Assembly (NCBI GenBank): GCA_034430595.1
Contig: DAOUEL010000092.1
Coordinates: forward strand, 1 to 64,000
Direction: 5' to 3'
DNA length: 64,000 bases
Origin: E44-bin32 sp034430595
GTDB lineage: Bacteria; Chloroflexota; Anaerolineae; Anaerolineales; E44-bin32
Both the position numbers and the translations under genes were made by a program. Below are positions 23,700-32,578 of the stretch, one piece after another (the first letter of the stretch is position 1; each line of letters begins with the position of its first letter). The notes under the pieces were generated by a model. It worked only from the letters and a program-made list of their open reading frames with translations. It did not search any database and was not told the DNA's origin.

Positions 23700-24212
23700 A
23701 TGAAAACTACGAAAGCAGGTTTGCTCGTGCTCGCCCTTGGTTTGGTGATTGGAACAGGGTTTTTTGCCGGGACGGCATATGCCCAGGGTGGCGGTCCACC
23801 TGCCGCCGACCCAACCATCCCCGGCCGCCCGTTTCTTGGACGGGGGCCTGATGGCGGAATGTTGCCCGCTGATGGAGAGCATCCGCTTCACGATTATCTG
23901 GTGGCGTCGTTCTCTGAAGCCTTCGGTATGAGTGAAAGCGACCTGGAGAGCCGGCTGGAATCAGGCGAAAGCATGATGGACATTGCCCTCAGCACTGGCT
24001 TGAGCCAGGACGAGGCCAGGGAGGCGATCATGGATGCTCATCAGGCAGCCATAGATGTAGCCCAGGCCGATGGAGTCGAGCTCCCGGTTGGTACCGGGGG
24101 CGGGGTCCTACGCGGGACACAGGACGGTGATTGCCTGATGGACGGGAGTGGCCCAGCAGCTCGTGGCAGGATGGGCATGCGCGGCTTTGGGGGCGTGAGT
24201 AAATCCCAATAA
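23700..24212 (+). CDS. Small exported protein, YckD/DUF2680-like
   Basis: A 170-residue exported protein. Residues 1-28 form a Sec signal peptide (Lys-rich start, hydrophobic core, AYA before the likely cut). The mature part has a Gly/Pro-rich linker and a helical unit at about 75-130 (FGMSESDLESRLESGESMMD then GLSQDEAREAIMDAHQAA) like the DUF2680/YckD repeat seen in Bacillus and Chloroflexota exported proteins. GGAGG is 7 bases ahead of the ATG. It lies about 110 bases upstream of an OmpR/BaeS pair, so it may be an envelope-stress sensor accessory comparable in position, but not in sequence, to Spy/CpxP. That role is inference. Confidence 0.65.
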   Translation: MKTTKAGLLVLALGLVIGTGFFAGTAYAQGGGPPAADPTIPGRPFLGRGPDGGMLPADGEHPLHDYLVASFSEAFGMSESDLESRLESGESMMDIALSTGLSQDEAREAIMDAHQAAIDVAQADGVELPVGTGGGVLRGTQDGDCLMDGSGPAARGRMGMRGFGGVSKSQ

Positions 24213-24234
24213 GCAGGTTTAATCTCGATGACCA

Positions 24235-24269
24235 GGCTGGCCTCTGGCGCCCTGCGCTGGAGGCCAGCC
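24235..24269 (+). terminator. Hairpin after the small exported-protein gene
   Basis: GGCTGGCCTC (24,235-24,244) pairs perfectly with GAGGCCAGCC (24,260-24,269) around a 15-base loop, 23 bases past the stop codon. No T run follows, so termination may be partial, allowing read-through into the two-component genes. Confidence 0.5.
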
Positions 24270-24319
24270 GATCCTGCCTTGAAAATGCAGGTTCGAGTGA
24301 GAGATCGGTTGAGGCTATA

Positions 24320-25012
24320 ATGAGCCGCGTGGGACAGAAAATACTCATCGTTGAAGATGAATTAGACCTGGTGCAGGTGCTGCGGGACTACCTCGAGAAA
24401 GCCGGTTTCATCGTCGAGGCACAGACCAATGGTCCAGCAGCTCTGGCGAGCGTCAAACAGCACACGCCAGACTTGATTCTGCTTGATCTGAATTTGCCGG
24501 GAGTGGATGGGCTGGATGTTGCCCGTCAGATCCGTCGCAGTTCGGAAGTCCCGATCATTATGGTCACGGCCCGGGTAGAGGAAGCTGACAAGCTGATCGG
24601 TCTCGAGCTTGGCGCGGACGATTATGTGACAAAACCCTTCAGCCCACGTGAGGTTGTCGCCCGCGTGAGGGCGGTGCTGCGTCGGGCGCATGCTCTTCCG
24701 AATATGCCTGAAACCTTACAGGCGGGGAGCGTGGTGGTAGACCTCGCCCGGCATCAGGTTGAAATCGCGGGCAAACCGGTTGCACTCACGCCAACAGAGT
24801 TCGACTTGCTGGCGGTGATGGTCGCTCAGCCAGGCCGGGCCTTTAGCCGTATGCAGCTGCTCGAAGCGACGCAAGATGAAGCCTACGAGGGCTATGAGCG
24901 GACGATCGACGCGCACATCAAAAATCTACGCTCGAAGATCGAAGCAGATCCAAGAAATCCCCTATTGGTTGAGACAGTATTCGGTGTAGGGTACCGCTTC
25001 CATGGAGACTGA
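24320..25012 (+). CDS. OmpR-family response regulator
   Basis: A 230-residue two-component regulator. The receiver domain (about 6-120) has the acidic pair in VEDE (E12, D13), phosphoacceptor D56 in LLDLNLP, the conserved T in MVTA and K in VTKPF. A winged-helix OmpR/PhoB DNA-binding domain follows (about 135-230; TPTEFDLLAVM, RTIDAHIKNLRSKIE and GVGYRF). Its 3' end overlaps the kinase start by 11 bases. A TATAAT hexamer at 24,316-24,321 overlaps the ATG, so a leaderless message starting from the in-frame GTG at 24,329 is possible; the receiver fold would be intact either way. Confidence 0.95.
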   Translation: MSRVGQKILIVEDELDLVQVLRDYLEKAGFIVEAQTNGPAALASVKQHTPDLILLDLNLPGVDGLDVARQIRRSSEVPIIMVTARVEEADKLIGLELGADDYVTKPFSPREVVARVRAVLRRAHALPNMPETLQAGSVVVDLARHQVEIAGKPVALTPTEFDLLAVMVAQPGRAFSRMQLLEATQDEAYEGYERTIDAHIKNLRSKIEADPRNPLLVETVFGVGYRFHGD

Positions 25013-26441
25013 ACAGAAGTCCCATCGCGGCATCAGCCTTATCTGGAAGCTCTTCCTGGCGCTGGTCGTTGTCTCGTTGATTGGTGTTGGCTCGATGGCC
25101 TGGATAACGAGCACCCGTGCGCAAACCGAGGTGCGCGGTTTGATGATGCGCGGTGGGATCAATACCCTGGATAACCTGACTCAGGAACTGGCCGGTTACT
25201 ACCGCGGCCGTGGCAGCTGGGCGGGCGTAGAAGAGGTGTTTCCGCTCCTATTAGCCCGCCGGATAGGAGGAGGGGGTCATAACTTTAACGGCATAGGCGG
25301 AATGATGGGCATTCCCGCGCTGGTCCTGGCTGACGAATCCGGGCGCATACTCGTCGGTCCCCCGTCCCACAATGACTCCACGCTTTCGCCGTCGGAGATC
25401 GGCAGCGCAACTCCGATCGATATCGATGGGAAGGTGATTGGCTACCTTGCTGATCCGGCAAGCTCCTTCATCCGCCCGGAAGTCGAACTGCTCGATCGCC
25501 TTCAGCGAAGCTTCCTGCTGGCAGCGACGGTTGCCGTCCTGGCAGCACTTCTTGTCGGTGGGATCGCGGTCATCAGCCTGTTGCGACCGGTGAGGGAACT
25601 CACGGAGGCAACGAAAGCATTCGCGCGAGGAGAGTGGGAGCACAGGGTGCCGGTGAGAACTTCGGACGAAGTAGGTGAGCTCTCGCGTGCATTCAATACA
25701 ATGGCCGAATCGCTTCAAAAGCTCGAACAGCGCCGGCGTGAAACCACGGCTGATATAGCTCACGAGCTGCGGACACCATTAGCCGTCATGCAAGCCCGCC
25801 TGGAAGCGATTATCGATGGAGTGCACCAGGCATCCGAAGACAATCTGACCTCGATCCTGAACCAGACTCAACTCATGAACCGCTTGGTGGAGGATTTGCA
25901 TACGCTCTCCATGGCCGATGCAGGTGCTCTTTCGTTGATCAAGACACGGACAGACCTTGGGGATCTCGCCGCACGTTCTCTGCAAACCTTTGCCTCTGCA
26001 GCTGGATCACAGGGTCTCAGTATGGAGGGTATTGGCCTGGGGCAGGGTGAGCTGGAAGCCAGGGTCGATGCTGCCCGCATCGAGCAGGTACTTGGCAACT
26101 TGCTCAGCAATGCCCTACGTCATACCCCGTATGGTGGCACGATTCGGGTTGTCGGCGAGAAGATCGGTACGGAGGGAATTCGAATCTCGGTCGAGGACTC
26201 AGGAGAGGGGGTCGAGAAAGCCGCCCGTGTGATGATCTTCGAAAGGTTTTACCGTCTCGACAGCAGCCGCTCACGACACCGTGGCGGATCTGGGCTTGGA
26301 CTGTCCGTGGCAAAGAAATTGGTTGAAGCGCATTCCGGGCGTATCTGGGTTGAAGACAGCGAATTGGGCGGAGCGCGTTTCAGCTTCGAACTTCCGATTG
26401 CTGCGCCTGACGGTGATGATGTAAATTCTACCGAGGCTTAG
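25002..26441 (+). CDS. BaeS-like sensor histidine kinase
   Basis: A 479-residue membrane kinase partnering the preceding regulator. One helix at about 14-37 and a second at about 168-190 flank an extracytoplasmic sensor of about 130 residues with a Gly-rich insert (RRIGGGGHNFNG). HAMP follows (about 191-243), then HisKA with the phosphorylated His in ADIAHELRTPLA (H-box), and HATPase_c with N box (LSNALRHTPYGG), G1 (VEDSGEGV), F box and G2 (GGSGLGLSVAKKLV). It ends 4 bases inside the convergent uvrB gene. The ligand is unknown; the small exported protein upstream is a candidate partner. Confidence 0.95.
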   Translation: METEQKSHRGISLIWKLFLALVVVSLIGVGSMAWITSTRAQTEVRGLMMRGGINTLDNLTQELAGYYRGRGSWAGVEEVFPLLLARRIGGGGHNFNGIGGMMGIPALVLADESGRILVGPPSHNDSTLSPSEIGSATPIDIDGKVIGYLADPASSFIRPEVELLDRLQRSFLLAATVAVLAALLVGGIAVISLLRPVRELTEATKAFARGEWEHRVPVRTSDEVGELSRAFNTMAESLQKLEQRRRETTADIAHELRTPLAVMQARLEAIIDGVHQASEDNLTSILNQTQLMNRLVEDLHTLSMADAGALSLIKTRTDLGDLAARSLQTFASAAGSQGLSMEGIGLGQGELEARVDAARIEQVLGNLLSNALRHTPYGGTIRVVGEKIGTEGIRISVEDSGEGVEKAARVMIFERFYRLDSSRSRHRGGSGLGLSVAKKLVEAHSGRIWVEDSELGGARFSFELPIAAPDGDDVNSTEA

Positions 26442-28480
26442 CTGCCGTTCTCGCCCGCCAGCAAGCGGGCCCGCTTCCAGGGCGGCAAGTCCTCTTTTTC
26501 CGCAAGCACTTCACGCATTTCAAAGATCTGATCACGCAAGGCAGCTGCTTTTTCAAATTCAAGTCCTTCGGCCGCAGCCCGCATTTGCTTCTCAAGTTCC
26601 TGGATCAAACGCTGAAGTTCGTCTTTGGGCATATCGAGCCCAGGAGATGACCTGTAACTGGCACCCTCTTCGGCGAGGGCGTGGGAAGCAAACTGCTCCG
26701 TGAGGTCGCGCACTTCCTTCATGATGCTCAAAGGTTCAATGCCGTGCTCCTCATTGTATGCCACCTGCTTCGAACGCCGGCGGTCGGTCTCGTCCAGGGC
26801 ACGCTGCATCGAATCCGTGACTTTATCGGCGTACATGATGACCCGACCGTTCACGTGCCGGGCGGCGCGGCCGATGGTCTGGATTAATGCGGTGTCCGAG
26901 CGCAAGAACCCTTCTTTGTCTGCGTCCAGGATTGCCACCAATGAGACCTCTGGAAGGTCCAGGCCTTCACGCAGCAGGTTAATTCCAACCACCACATCAT
27001 AGACACCCAACCGCAGATCGCGCAGGATCTCGACCCGTTCGATCGTGTCGATTTCAGAATGCAAATAGTGAACCTTGACCCCGAGCTCACGCAAATATTC
27101 TGAGAGATCCTCTGACATCCGTTTCGTAAGCGTCGTAACAAGCGCCCGCTGGCCGATATCGACTCGTTTCCTAATCTCGGCCACCAGGTCATCGACCTGG
27201 CCTTCAACCGGTCGAACCTCGACCTGAGGATCAACCAAACCGGTTGGGCGAATGATTTGATCCACTACCTGGCTGGCGTGCCGCAGCTCGTAAGGTCCAG
27301 GCGTGGCCGTGGTATAGATTGCCTGGCCGATCCGGGCTTCAAATTCATCGAATGACAGAGGCCGGTTATCAAGCGCAGAAGGAAGGCGGAAACCAAATTC
27401 GACCAGGACTTCCTTGCGGGAGCGGTCGCCGGCGTACATGCCCCGTACCTGCGGGATTGTCATATGGCTCTCGTCGACGATGAGCAGAAAATCCGATGGG
27501 AAGTAATCGATCAACGTCCATGGGGGCGATCCTGCCGAACGCTGATCGAGATGCCGTGAGTAGTTTTCGATACCTGAGCAGTAGCCGACCTCACGCAGCA
27601 TCTCAAGGTCGTAAAACGTACGCTGCTCCAGCCGTTGGGCTTCGAGCAGTTTTTCGTGTTTCTTCAGGTCAGCCAATCGCTCGTTAAGTTCGGCCTCGAT
27701 ATCGGTGATCGCAGCCCGCAGTTTCTCTTCTTCGGTAATGAAATGCTTGGCAGGGAAAATGCTGACGTCCTTTCGTTCCGCGAGCAGTTCACCGGTAAGG
27801 GGATCGAATTGGGCGATGCGCTCCAGTTCGTCCCCGAAGAAGCTCATTCGGAATCCCTGCTCTTCGTATGCTGGCAGGACCTCGAGCGTATCACCCCGGA
27901 CGCGAAACGTCCCTGGGCGCAGTTCAAGGTCGTTGCGCTCGTAGTGGCTTTGCACGAGTTGTCTCAGCAGGCTGTTGCGCCGATATTGGCTTCCAACCTC
28001 CAGCTTGATTACGACCCGGCCGTAAGCCTCGGGATTCCCAATGCCATAGATGCATGAGACGGATGCGACGACGATGACGTCACGGCGTGAGAGCACGGAA
28101 GCAGTAGTTGAGAGCCGTAAGCGGTCGATCTCCTCATTGATTTCGGTTTCCTTCTCAATGTAGAGATCATGCTTCGGCACGTAGGCCTCAGGCTGGTAGT
28201 AGTCGTAGTAGGAGACAAAGTACTCAACCGCATTTTCCGGAAAGAAGGACTTGAACTCGGCATAAAGCTGGGCTGCAAGCGTTTTGTTGTGAGCCAGAAT
28301 CAGCGCCGGGCGTTGGGTCCGGGCGATCACATTTGCCATCGTAAAGGTCTTGCCGGTCCCGGTAGCGCCGAGCAGCACCTGGTGCTGGTCGGCACGCTCC
28401 AATCCTGCAATTAGCTTTTCGATCGCTTCCGGTTGATCACCCATTGGCTGGTAGGGTGCCTGCAGATTGAACCGGTCCAT
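26438..28480 (-). CDS. uvrB: Excinuclease ABC subunit B
   Basis: A 680-residue UvrB, the damage-verifying helicase-like subunit of nucleotide excision repair. Walker A is GATGTGKT at residues 38-45; the beta-hairpin region has YYDYYQPEAYVP; helicase motifs include DESHMTIPQ, TATPGPYE and IGRAARHVNG near the C-terminus. The UVR domain that binds UvrC is at about 625-660 (LIQELEKQMRAAAEGLEFEK). Full family length. A GAACAAATGATC near 28,498 only half-resembles a LexA box, so SOS control is not claimed. The stop overlaps that of the convergent kinase by 4 bases. Confidence 0.98.
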   Translation of the reverse strand: MDRFNLQAPYQPMGDQPEAIEKLIAGLERADQHQVLLGATGTGKTFTMANVIARTQRPALILAHNKTLAAQLYAEFKSFFPENAVEYFVSYYDYYQPEAYVPKHDLYIEKETEINEEIDRLRLSTTASVLSRRDVIVVASVSCIYGIGNPEAYGRVVIKLEVGSQYRRNSLLRQLVQSHYERNDLELRPGTFRVRGDTLEVLPAYEEQGFRMSFFGDELERIAQFDPLTGELLAERKDVSIFPAKHFITEEEKLRAAITDIEAELNERLADLKKHEKLLEAQRLEQRTFYDLEMLREVGYCSGIENYSRHLDQRSAGSPPWTLIDYFPSDFLLIVDESHMTIPQVRGMYAGDRSRKEVLVEFGFRLPSALDNRPLSFDEFEARIGQAIYTTATPGPYELRHASQVVDQIIRPTGLVDPQVEVRPVEGQVDDLVAEIRKRVDIGQRALVTTLTKRMSEDLSEYLRELGVKVHYLHSEIDTIERVEILRDLRLGVYDVVVGINLLREGLDLPEVSLVAILDADKEGFLRSDTALIQTIGRAARHVNGRVIMYADKVTDSMQRALDETDRRRSKQVAYNEEHGIEPLSIMKEVRDLTEQFASHALAEEGASYRSSPGLDMPKDELQRLIQELEKQMRAAAEGLEFEKAAALRDQIFEMREVLAEKEDLPPWKRARLLAGENGS

Positions 28481-28561
28481 CCGTTAACCTCATATCGAAC
28501 AAATGATCTTATAGTATAACATCTCGAACCGGTGAAAATGTACCCCGATCAGCAGGGGGAA

Positions 28562-29629
28562 TCAGTTTGACAGGTAGATCGGGTTGCTGTAGATCCAGCC
28601 GCGCATTCGGCCGCGAAAGGGGAGGTGGACCTCTACCCGGTAGACACCGGGTTCGCGGACGGTCTGTACTGCAGTCTCGATACCCTGCCAGCTGGCAATT
28701 TCTTCCCCGGAACGAAATAAGCGGACCACGGCCGGGGCGGGGATATGGATTTGGAGAGTAACGCCGAGCTTGACCGCAAGCTCTCCTCCCATTCCGATCT
28801 GTTCCGACTCCCCCAGAGCCTGAAACCGAAATCCACGAGTAGGTGCTGGTAGGTCGTACCCGACGAAGGCGCTGCCATCCCTCAGGGCTGTGAAAATGGC
28901 TTTTCGATCGCGCGCCGTTTCGCCGGAAAGGGGTTCGTCTAGCAGAACGTGGGTGTTAACCGTCCGGAATAGGTACTCGTAGGGGAAGATCGTTTGCTTG
29001 AGCGGCCCCATGCGGGCGGGAAGGGCATGGGCATCGGATCCACCAATAGCAACAACCCTTCTGCCGGATGTGAGCAAGTGGTCCCAACGCTCGAGCACCT
29101 GCGGAAATGGACCAACTCCGATCGAATCCGGGTTGAATGCGAAGAATAACGCCCTGGGGAGGGAGCTCAACTTCGATTTAAATTCGCTCATAAAATTCCA
29201 GAGTTCAATCCCGGTGAAGCCCTGCACCTCCCAGGCTTCCCAGGATAGATCGTCCTCGTGGAAAAGCGGAGCTGCAGGGTCAAATGGGTGAGCCAAAAAG
29301 GCCAGACCCATCCGGGCATTGATCTCGTCGAGCAGGTTTTGAGGGTCCGTGGCGAATGAAGCCAGTTCTGCGCGGGTTTCATAGACCAGCAGGTGATTTT
29401 TCTGCGGCTCACGCTGTGTATCGTGAATCTCCTCGCCGGTGAGCAGCAGGGTGCGTTTGCCCTCCAGGTAGCGATATCCGTCCATACCCTGGACCCATAC
29501 ATTGTGGTCGGTGACGATGACGAAATCGAGACCGGCCTGGATCGCCGCATGGGCGATATCCTGGTGCTGGCCATGCCCATCTGAGTACACCGAGTGGGTA
29601 TGGAGGTTACCAGAGTATTCATAGCTCAT
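28562..29629 (-). CDS. PHP-domain phosphoesterase-like protein
   Basis: A 355-residue protein with an N-terminal PHP domain, a metal-dependent phosphoesterase fold. Metal ligands visible are HTHS near residue 10, the TDHN motif near 40, E in LLTGEEIH near 66, an AHP element near 115 and SDAH near 200. The C-terminal 100 residues are beta-rich (VTLQIHIPAPAVVRLFR, VREPGVYRVEVHLPFRG) and look like a small sandwich domain. An ATG at 29,629 is preferred to a TTG at 29,638. The substrate is unknown; related stand-alone PHP proteins hydrolyse phosphoesters such as nucleoside phosphates. Three PHP proteins occur in this window. Confidence 0.85.
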   Translation of the reverse strand: MSYEYSGNLHTHSVYSDGHGQHQDIAHAAIQAGLDFVIVTDHNVWVQGMDGYRYLEGKRTLLLTGEEIHDTQREPQKNHLLVYETRAELASFATDPQNLLDEINARMGLAFLAHPFDPAAPLFHEDDLSWEAWEVQGFTGIELWNFMSEFKSKLSSLPRALFFAFNPDSIGVGPFPQVLERWDHLLTSGRRVVAIGGSDAHALPARMGPLKQTIFPYEYLFRTVNTHVLLDEPLSGETARDRKAIFTALRDGSAFVGYDLPAPTRGFRFQALGESEQIGMGGELAVKLGVTLQIHIPAPAVVRLFRSGEEIASWQGIETAVQTVREPGVYRVEVHLPFRGRMRGWIYSNPIYLSN

Positions 29630-29674
29630 GTTATTCAAGACTCAGAGAAGTGCAGGTGCGGGGGTTTATTAACA

Positions 29675-30049
29675 CTACCGAATGGGATTTTCAAGGCGAT
29701 TTCGCCCTGCATCGCCTGGCGTAACAAGTCGGGTTCCAACTTCGGCGCAGACGCCGATTAACTGCTGCCTCTGTGCTGAACTGAGCGGAGCCAGGTGCGT
29801 AACAACAATTCCAACGTCACCCTTAAGCAGGTTCTCGAGCAGCAGGTGCCAGGCCTCACCAGCCGGCGTATCATCCACCAGCACCGTCAGCTGGTCATGA
29901 TCAAAGGGTCCAATCAGACCATCGAGCTGCCGCTTGTAATCGTTATTCAAGTGCAGCCAGCGGAAGAGCGGGCTTGTACCGGGCATTTCGAGCGGGTGCC
30001 GGTCGACCAGGTAAACGACGATCGGTTGGATGATGGATCGAGTCGGCAT
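29675..30049 (-). CDS. Conserved-looking hypothetical protein
   Basis: A 124-residue cytosolic protein with an alternating strand-helix pattern (IIQPIVVYLVDRHP, then QLTVLVDDTPAGEAWHLLLENLLKGDVGIVVTHLAPLS) that suggests a small Rossmann-like or resolvase-like alpha/beta fold. I do not recognise the family and see no catalytic motif with confidence. The start at 30,049 has GAGAGG 7 bases upstream; the frame extends to 30,145 without a signal. It lies just downstream of the position where the PHP gene begins, in the same orientation, and could share its transcript. Confidence 0.55.
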   Translation of the reverse strand: MPTRSIIQPIVVYLVDRHPLEMPGTSPLFRWLHLNNDYKRQLDGLIGPFDHDQLTVLVDDTPAGEAWHLLLENLLKGDVGIVVTHLAPLSSAQRQQLIGVCAEVGTRLVTPGDAGRNRLENPIR

Positions 30050-30193
30050 CGGGCGCCTCTCAGAGCTATCCAAGCTTAACACAAGCCGCCGGGCCCGGCA
30101 ATCGTAAGTCTGTCTCCAGCCAAGCGCGAACGATACAGCCTGCATACGAATGGAAGGATATAATCAGAATCCTTACGGAAAAGCAGGCGTGAT

Positions 30194-30763
30194 GTGAAGA
30201 TGAAGCGGTTTACGATTCTGTTCGTGCTGTTGGTCATGTGTTGTGGGTGCTCCTCCGCGGGGGCAGATGAGCCTGTGCTCATGCAGAATTCACCAATCGC
30301 CAGGACGCAGGCGACTTCAACTGACCAGGATGCTGGTGGCACGGATCTAACAACGGCAATGACGGCGGCGGCGGATGCGGTCCTTGCTGCTGTTAATGTC
30401 CGGCGAGCCCTGGCTGGGATCCCACCGCTTATCCAGCAGGCCGCGCTGCTCGAGGTGGCCTATGAGCGTTCGGTCGACATGGCAGTGCGAGGGTATCTTG
30501 CGCATGTCGATCCTGAAACCGGACGCCAGGTGGCAGAGGACTTGCTTCGTGCCGCGGACTTTCGAGGACAGGTCGCTGAACTACTTTTTCAGTCGGAAAC
30601 ACCCATCGGCGAACTATCACAATCTGCGGTGGCTGCATGGTTCCAGGATCCTGATCACAATCTCATCTTGCTCAGCCCGGATTTCCGCTTTGTAGGCATC
30701 GGGATGATGGGGGATGGTCAGCGCTGGATCGTGACGATGATCCTGGCTGGTGAAAGCCCATAG
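30194..30763 (+). CDS. CAP/SCP-domain lipoprotein
   Basis: A 189-residue exported lipoprotein. The signal peptide core LFVLLVM is followed by cysteines C16, C17 and C19, one of which is the lipidation site. The mature part holds a CAP (SCP/PR-1/YkwD-like) domain from about residue 60: VNVRRALAGIPPL, AYERSVDMAVRGYLAHVDPETG with the conserved His/Glu region, and AAWFQDPDHNLILLSPDFRFVGIG. Functions of bacterial CAP proteins are diverse and mostly unknown. The start may be the GTG at 30,194 or the ATG at 30,200. A TATAAT lies at 30,159-30,164. Its stop overlaps the AGGAGG of polX. Confidence 0.85.
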   Translation: MKMKRFTILFVLLVMCCGCSSAGADEPVLMQNSPIARTQATSTDQDAGGTDLTTAMTAAADAVLAAVNVRRALAGIPPLIQQAALLEVAYERSVDMAVRGYLAHVDPETGRQVAEDLLRAADFRGQVAELLFQSETPIGELSQSAVAAWFQDPDHNLILLSPDFRFVGIGMMGDGQRWIVTMILAGESP

Positions 30764-30771
30764 GAGGAAGC

Positions 30772-32499
30772 TTGACCAATCTTGAGGCTGCAGATGTGTT
30801 CCGCCGAATTGCCTATTTGCTCGAAATCAAGGGCGAAGCAATCTACCGCGTGCTTGCTTACCGGCGAGCAGCAGATGCCATCCAGGAACTCGGCCGTGAC
30901 CTGCATGATATCTGGGAGCAGGGTGAACTCCAGAAGATCCCCGGCGTCGGGAAGGCAATCGCTGAGAAAATCGATGAACTGCTGAGAACCGGGAAACTGG
31001 AGTATTACGAGAAACTGGCGGCCGAGGTGCCGCCGGGCCTGGTCGAGGTTCTTGCGGTGGGGGACGTTGGTCCGAAGAAAGCCGCTCGATTCTGGAAGGA
31101 ATTAAATATCACCTCGGTCGACGAGCTCGAAAAAGCTGCGCAGGAGGGACGCCTACGCGAGTTGAGCGGTATGGGCGCCAAGTCGGAAGCCCGCATCCTC
31201 GAAAATATTCACGCGCTGCGGGAGCAGCGTACTGATCGGATGCTGCTCGGGAAGGCGGAACAGGTTTCGGAGCAGTTGCTTGAGCGTTTGCGCGGCTTGA
31301 AGGGGGTGGTGCAGGCAGAGGCAGCAGGAAGCCTGCGGCGATTTCGTGAAACCGTAGGCGATCTCGATCTCATCGTCGGGGCGAAGAATTCTGGCACCGT
31401 GCTGGAAGCCTTCATCCAGTTCCCTGAGGTTGCCCGGACTCTGGGGCAAGGGGACACAAAGGCAAGCGTGGAACTGCACGACGGAACCCGTGTCCAGGTC
31501 TGGGTTCATCCGCCAGAGCATTTCGGGAGTGCGTGGCAGTACGCCACTGGTTCGCAAGCCCACAACGTCCGCCTGAGAGAACTGGCACAAAAGCGTGGCC
31601 TTTCGCTTTCAGAGCGTGGTTTCAAGACTGAGCAGGACGATGACATCACCTGTGCAAAGGAAGTTGACGTCTACGCCGCCCTGGATCTGCCCTGGATCCC
31701 CCCGGAACTGCGTGAAGATCGCGGTGAAATTCGGGCCGCGCAGGCTGGTGAGCTGCCGCAACTGGTGGAGGTGGATGACCTGAAAGGTGACCTGCATGCC
31801 CATTCTGATTGGAGCGATGGAGGGGCGAGTATGCGGGAGATGGCCGAGGCTGCGCTCGAGCTCGGGCTGGAATACTTGGTGGTCTCGGATCATTCACGCA
31901 GCCTGGGGGTGGCGAATGGCCTCTCGATCGAGCGCTTGAGAGAGCAGCGTGACGAGATCTCGAGACTTCAATCCGAGATCGGAGATTCGCTCAAAATCCT
32001 TCATGGAACCGAGGTTGAGATTCTGGCCGATGGCTCCCTGGACTTTCCGGATGAGGTACTGGCAGAGCTCGACATCGTAATCGCCTCGCTCCACATGTCA
32101 CTGCGCCAGCCGCGGGAAGTGGTCACTGAAAGACTGCTGCGTGCATTGTCAAATCAGAACGTCGACATCATCGGACATCCAACGGGCCGTTTGATCGGAC
32201 AGCGTGAACCAGCCGATTTAGACATGGAGCGCATTTTTCGGGCTGCAGCCGAGCATGATGTCGCCCTGGAAATCAACGCCAACCCAGAAAGACTTGATTT
32301 ACGGGATGTCCACGCCCGGTTGGCGATTGAACAGGGCTGTCTGCTGGCGATCAACACGGACGCACACCACCCGGAACACTTGCAGTTCAGGATCTTCGGG
32401 GTTGGAACCGCGCGCAGGGGGTGGGTTACGCCTGATTCGGTATTAAACACCTGGCCGCTGGACAAGCTGCAAGGCTGGTTAGCAGACCGCAAACGCTGA
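30772..32499 (+). CDS. polX: DNA polymerase/3'-5' exonuclease PolX
   Basis: A 575-residue family-X DNA polymerase fused to a PHP exonuclease, used in base excision repair and gap filling. The 8-kDa and fingers regions have two helix-hairpin-helix motifs (IPGVGKAIAEKI and AVGDVGPKKA). The palm carries GSLRRFRETVGDLDLIVG with the catalytic D-x-D pair. The C-terminal PHP domain (about 335-575) shows DLHAHSDWSDG, VVSDHS, HGTEVEIL and the final INTDAHH. A TTG start is used, with AGGAGG 4 bases upstream overlapping the previous stop. Length and domain order are those of Bacillus and Thermus PolX. Confidence 0.97.
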   Translation: MTNLEAADVFRRIAYLLEIKGEAIYRVLAYRRAADAIQELGRDLHDIWEQGELQKIPGVGKAIAEKIDELLRTGKLEYYEKLAAEVPPGLVEVLAVGDVGPKKAARFWKELNITSVDELEKAAQEGRLRELSGMGAKSEARILENIHALREQRTDRMLLGKAEQVSEQLLERLRGLKGVVQAEAAGSLRRFRETVGDLDLIVGAKNSGTVLEAFIQFPEVARTLGQGDTKASVELHDGTRVQVWVHPPEHFGSAWQYATGSQAHNVRLRELAQKRGLSLSERGFKTEQDDDITCAKEVDVYAALDLPWIPPELREDRGEIRAAQAGELPQLVEVDDLKGDLHAHSDWSDGGASMREMAEAALELGLEYLVVSDHSRSLGVANGLSIERLREQRDEISRLQSEIGDSLKILHGTEVEILADGSLDFPDEVLAELDIVIASLHMSLRQPREVVTERLLRALSNQNVDIIGHPTGRLIGQREPADLDMERIFRAAAEHDVALEINANPERLDLRDVHARLAIEQGCLLAINTDAHHPEHLQFRIFGVGTARRGWVTPDSVLNTWPLDKLQGWLADRKR

Positions 32500-32578
32500 G
32501 TCTCCTTCCGCAACGTATAAGTCATGGAGGGGTTTTATTTTTGAGGACTTATTCGTTCATTACGGGAGGAAACAAAGC

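Noticed and set aside
28490..28520. GAACAAATGATC as a LexA box before uvrB
   Set aside because: Only one half matches the GAAC-N4-GTTC form.
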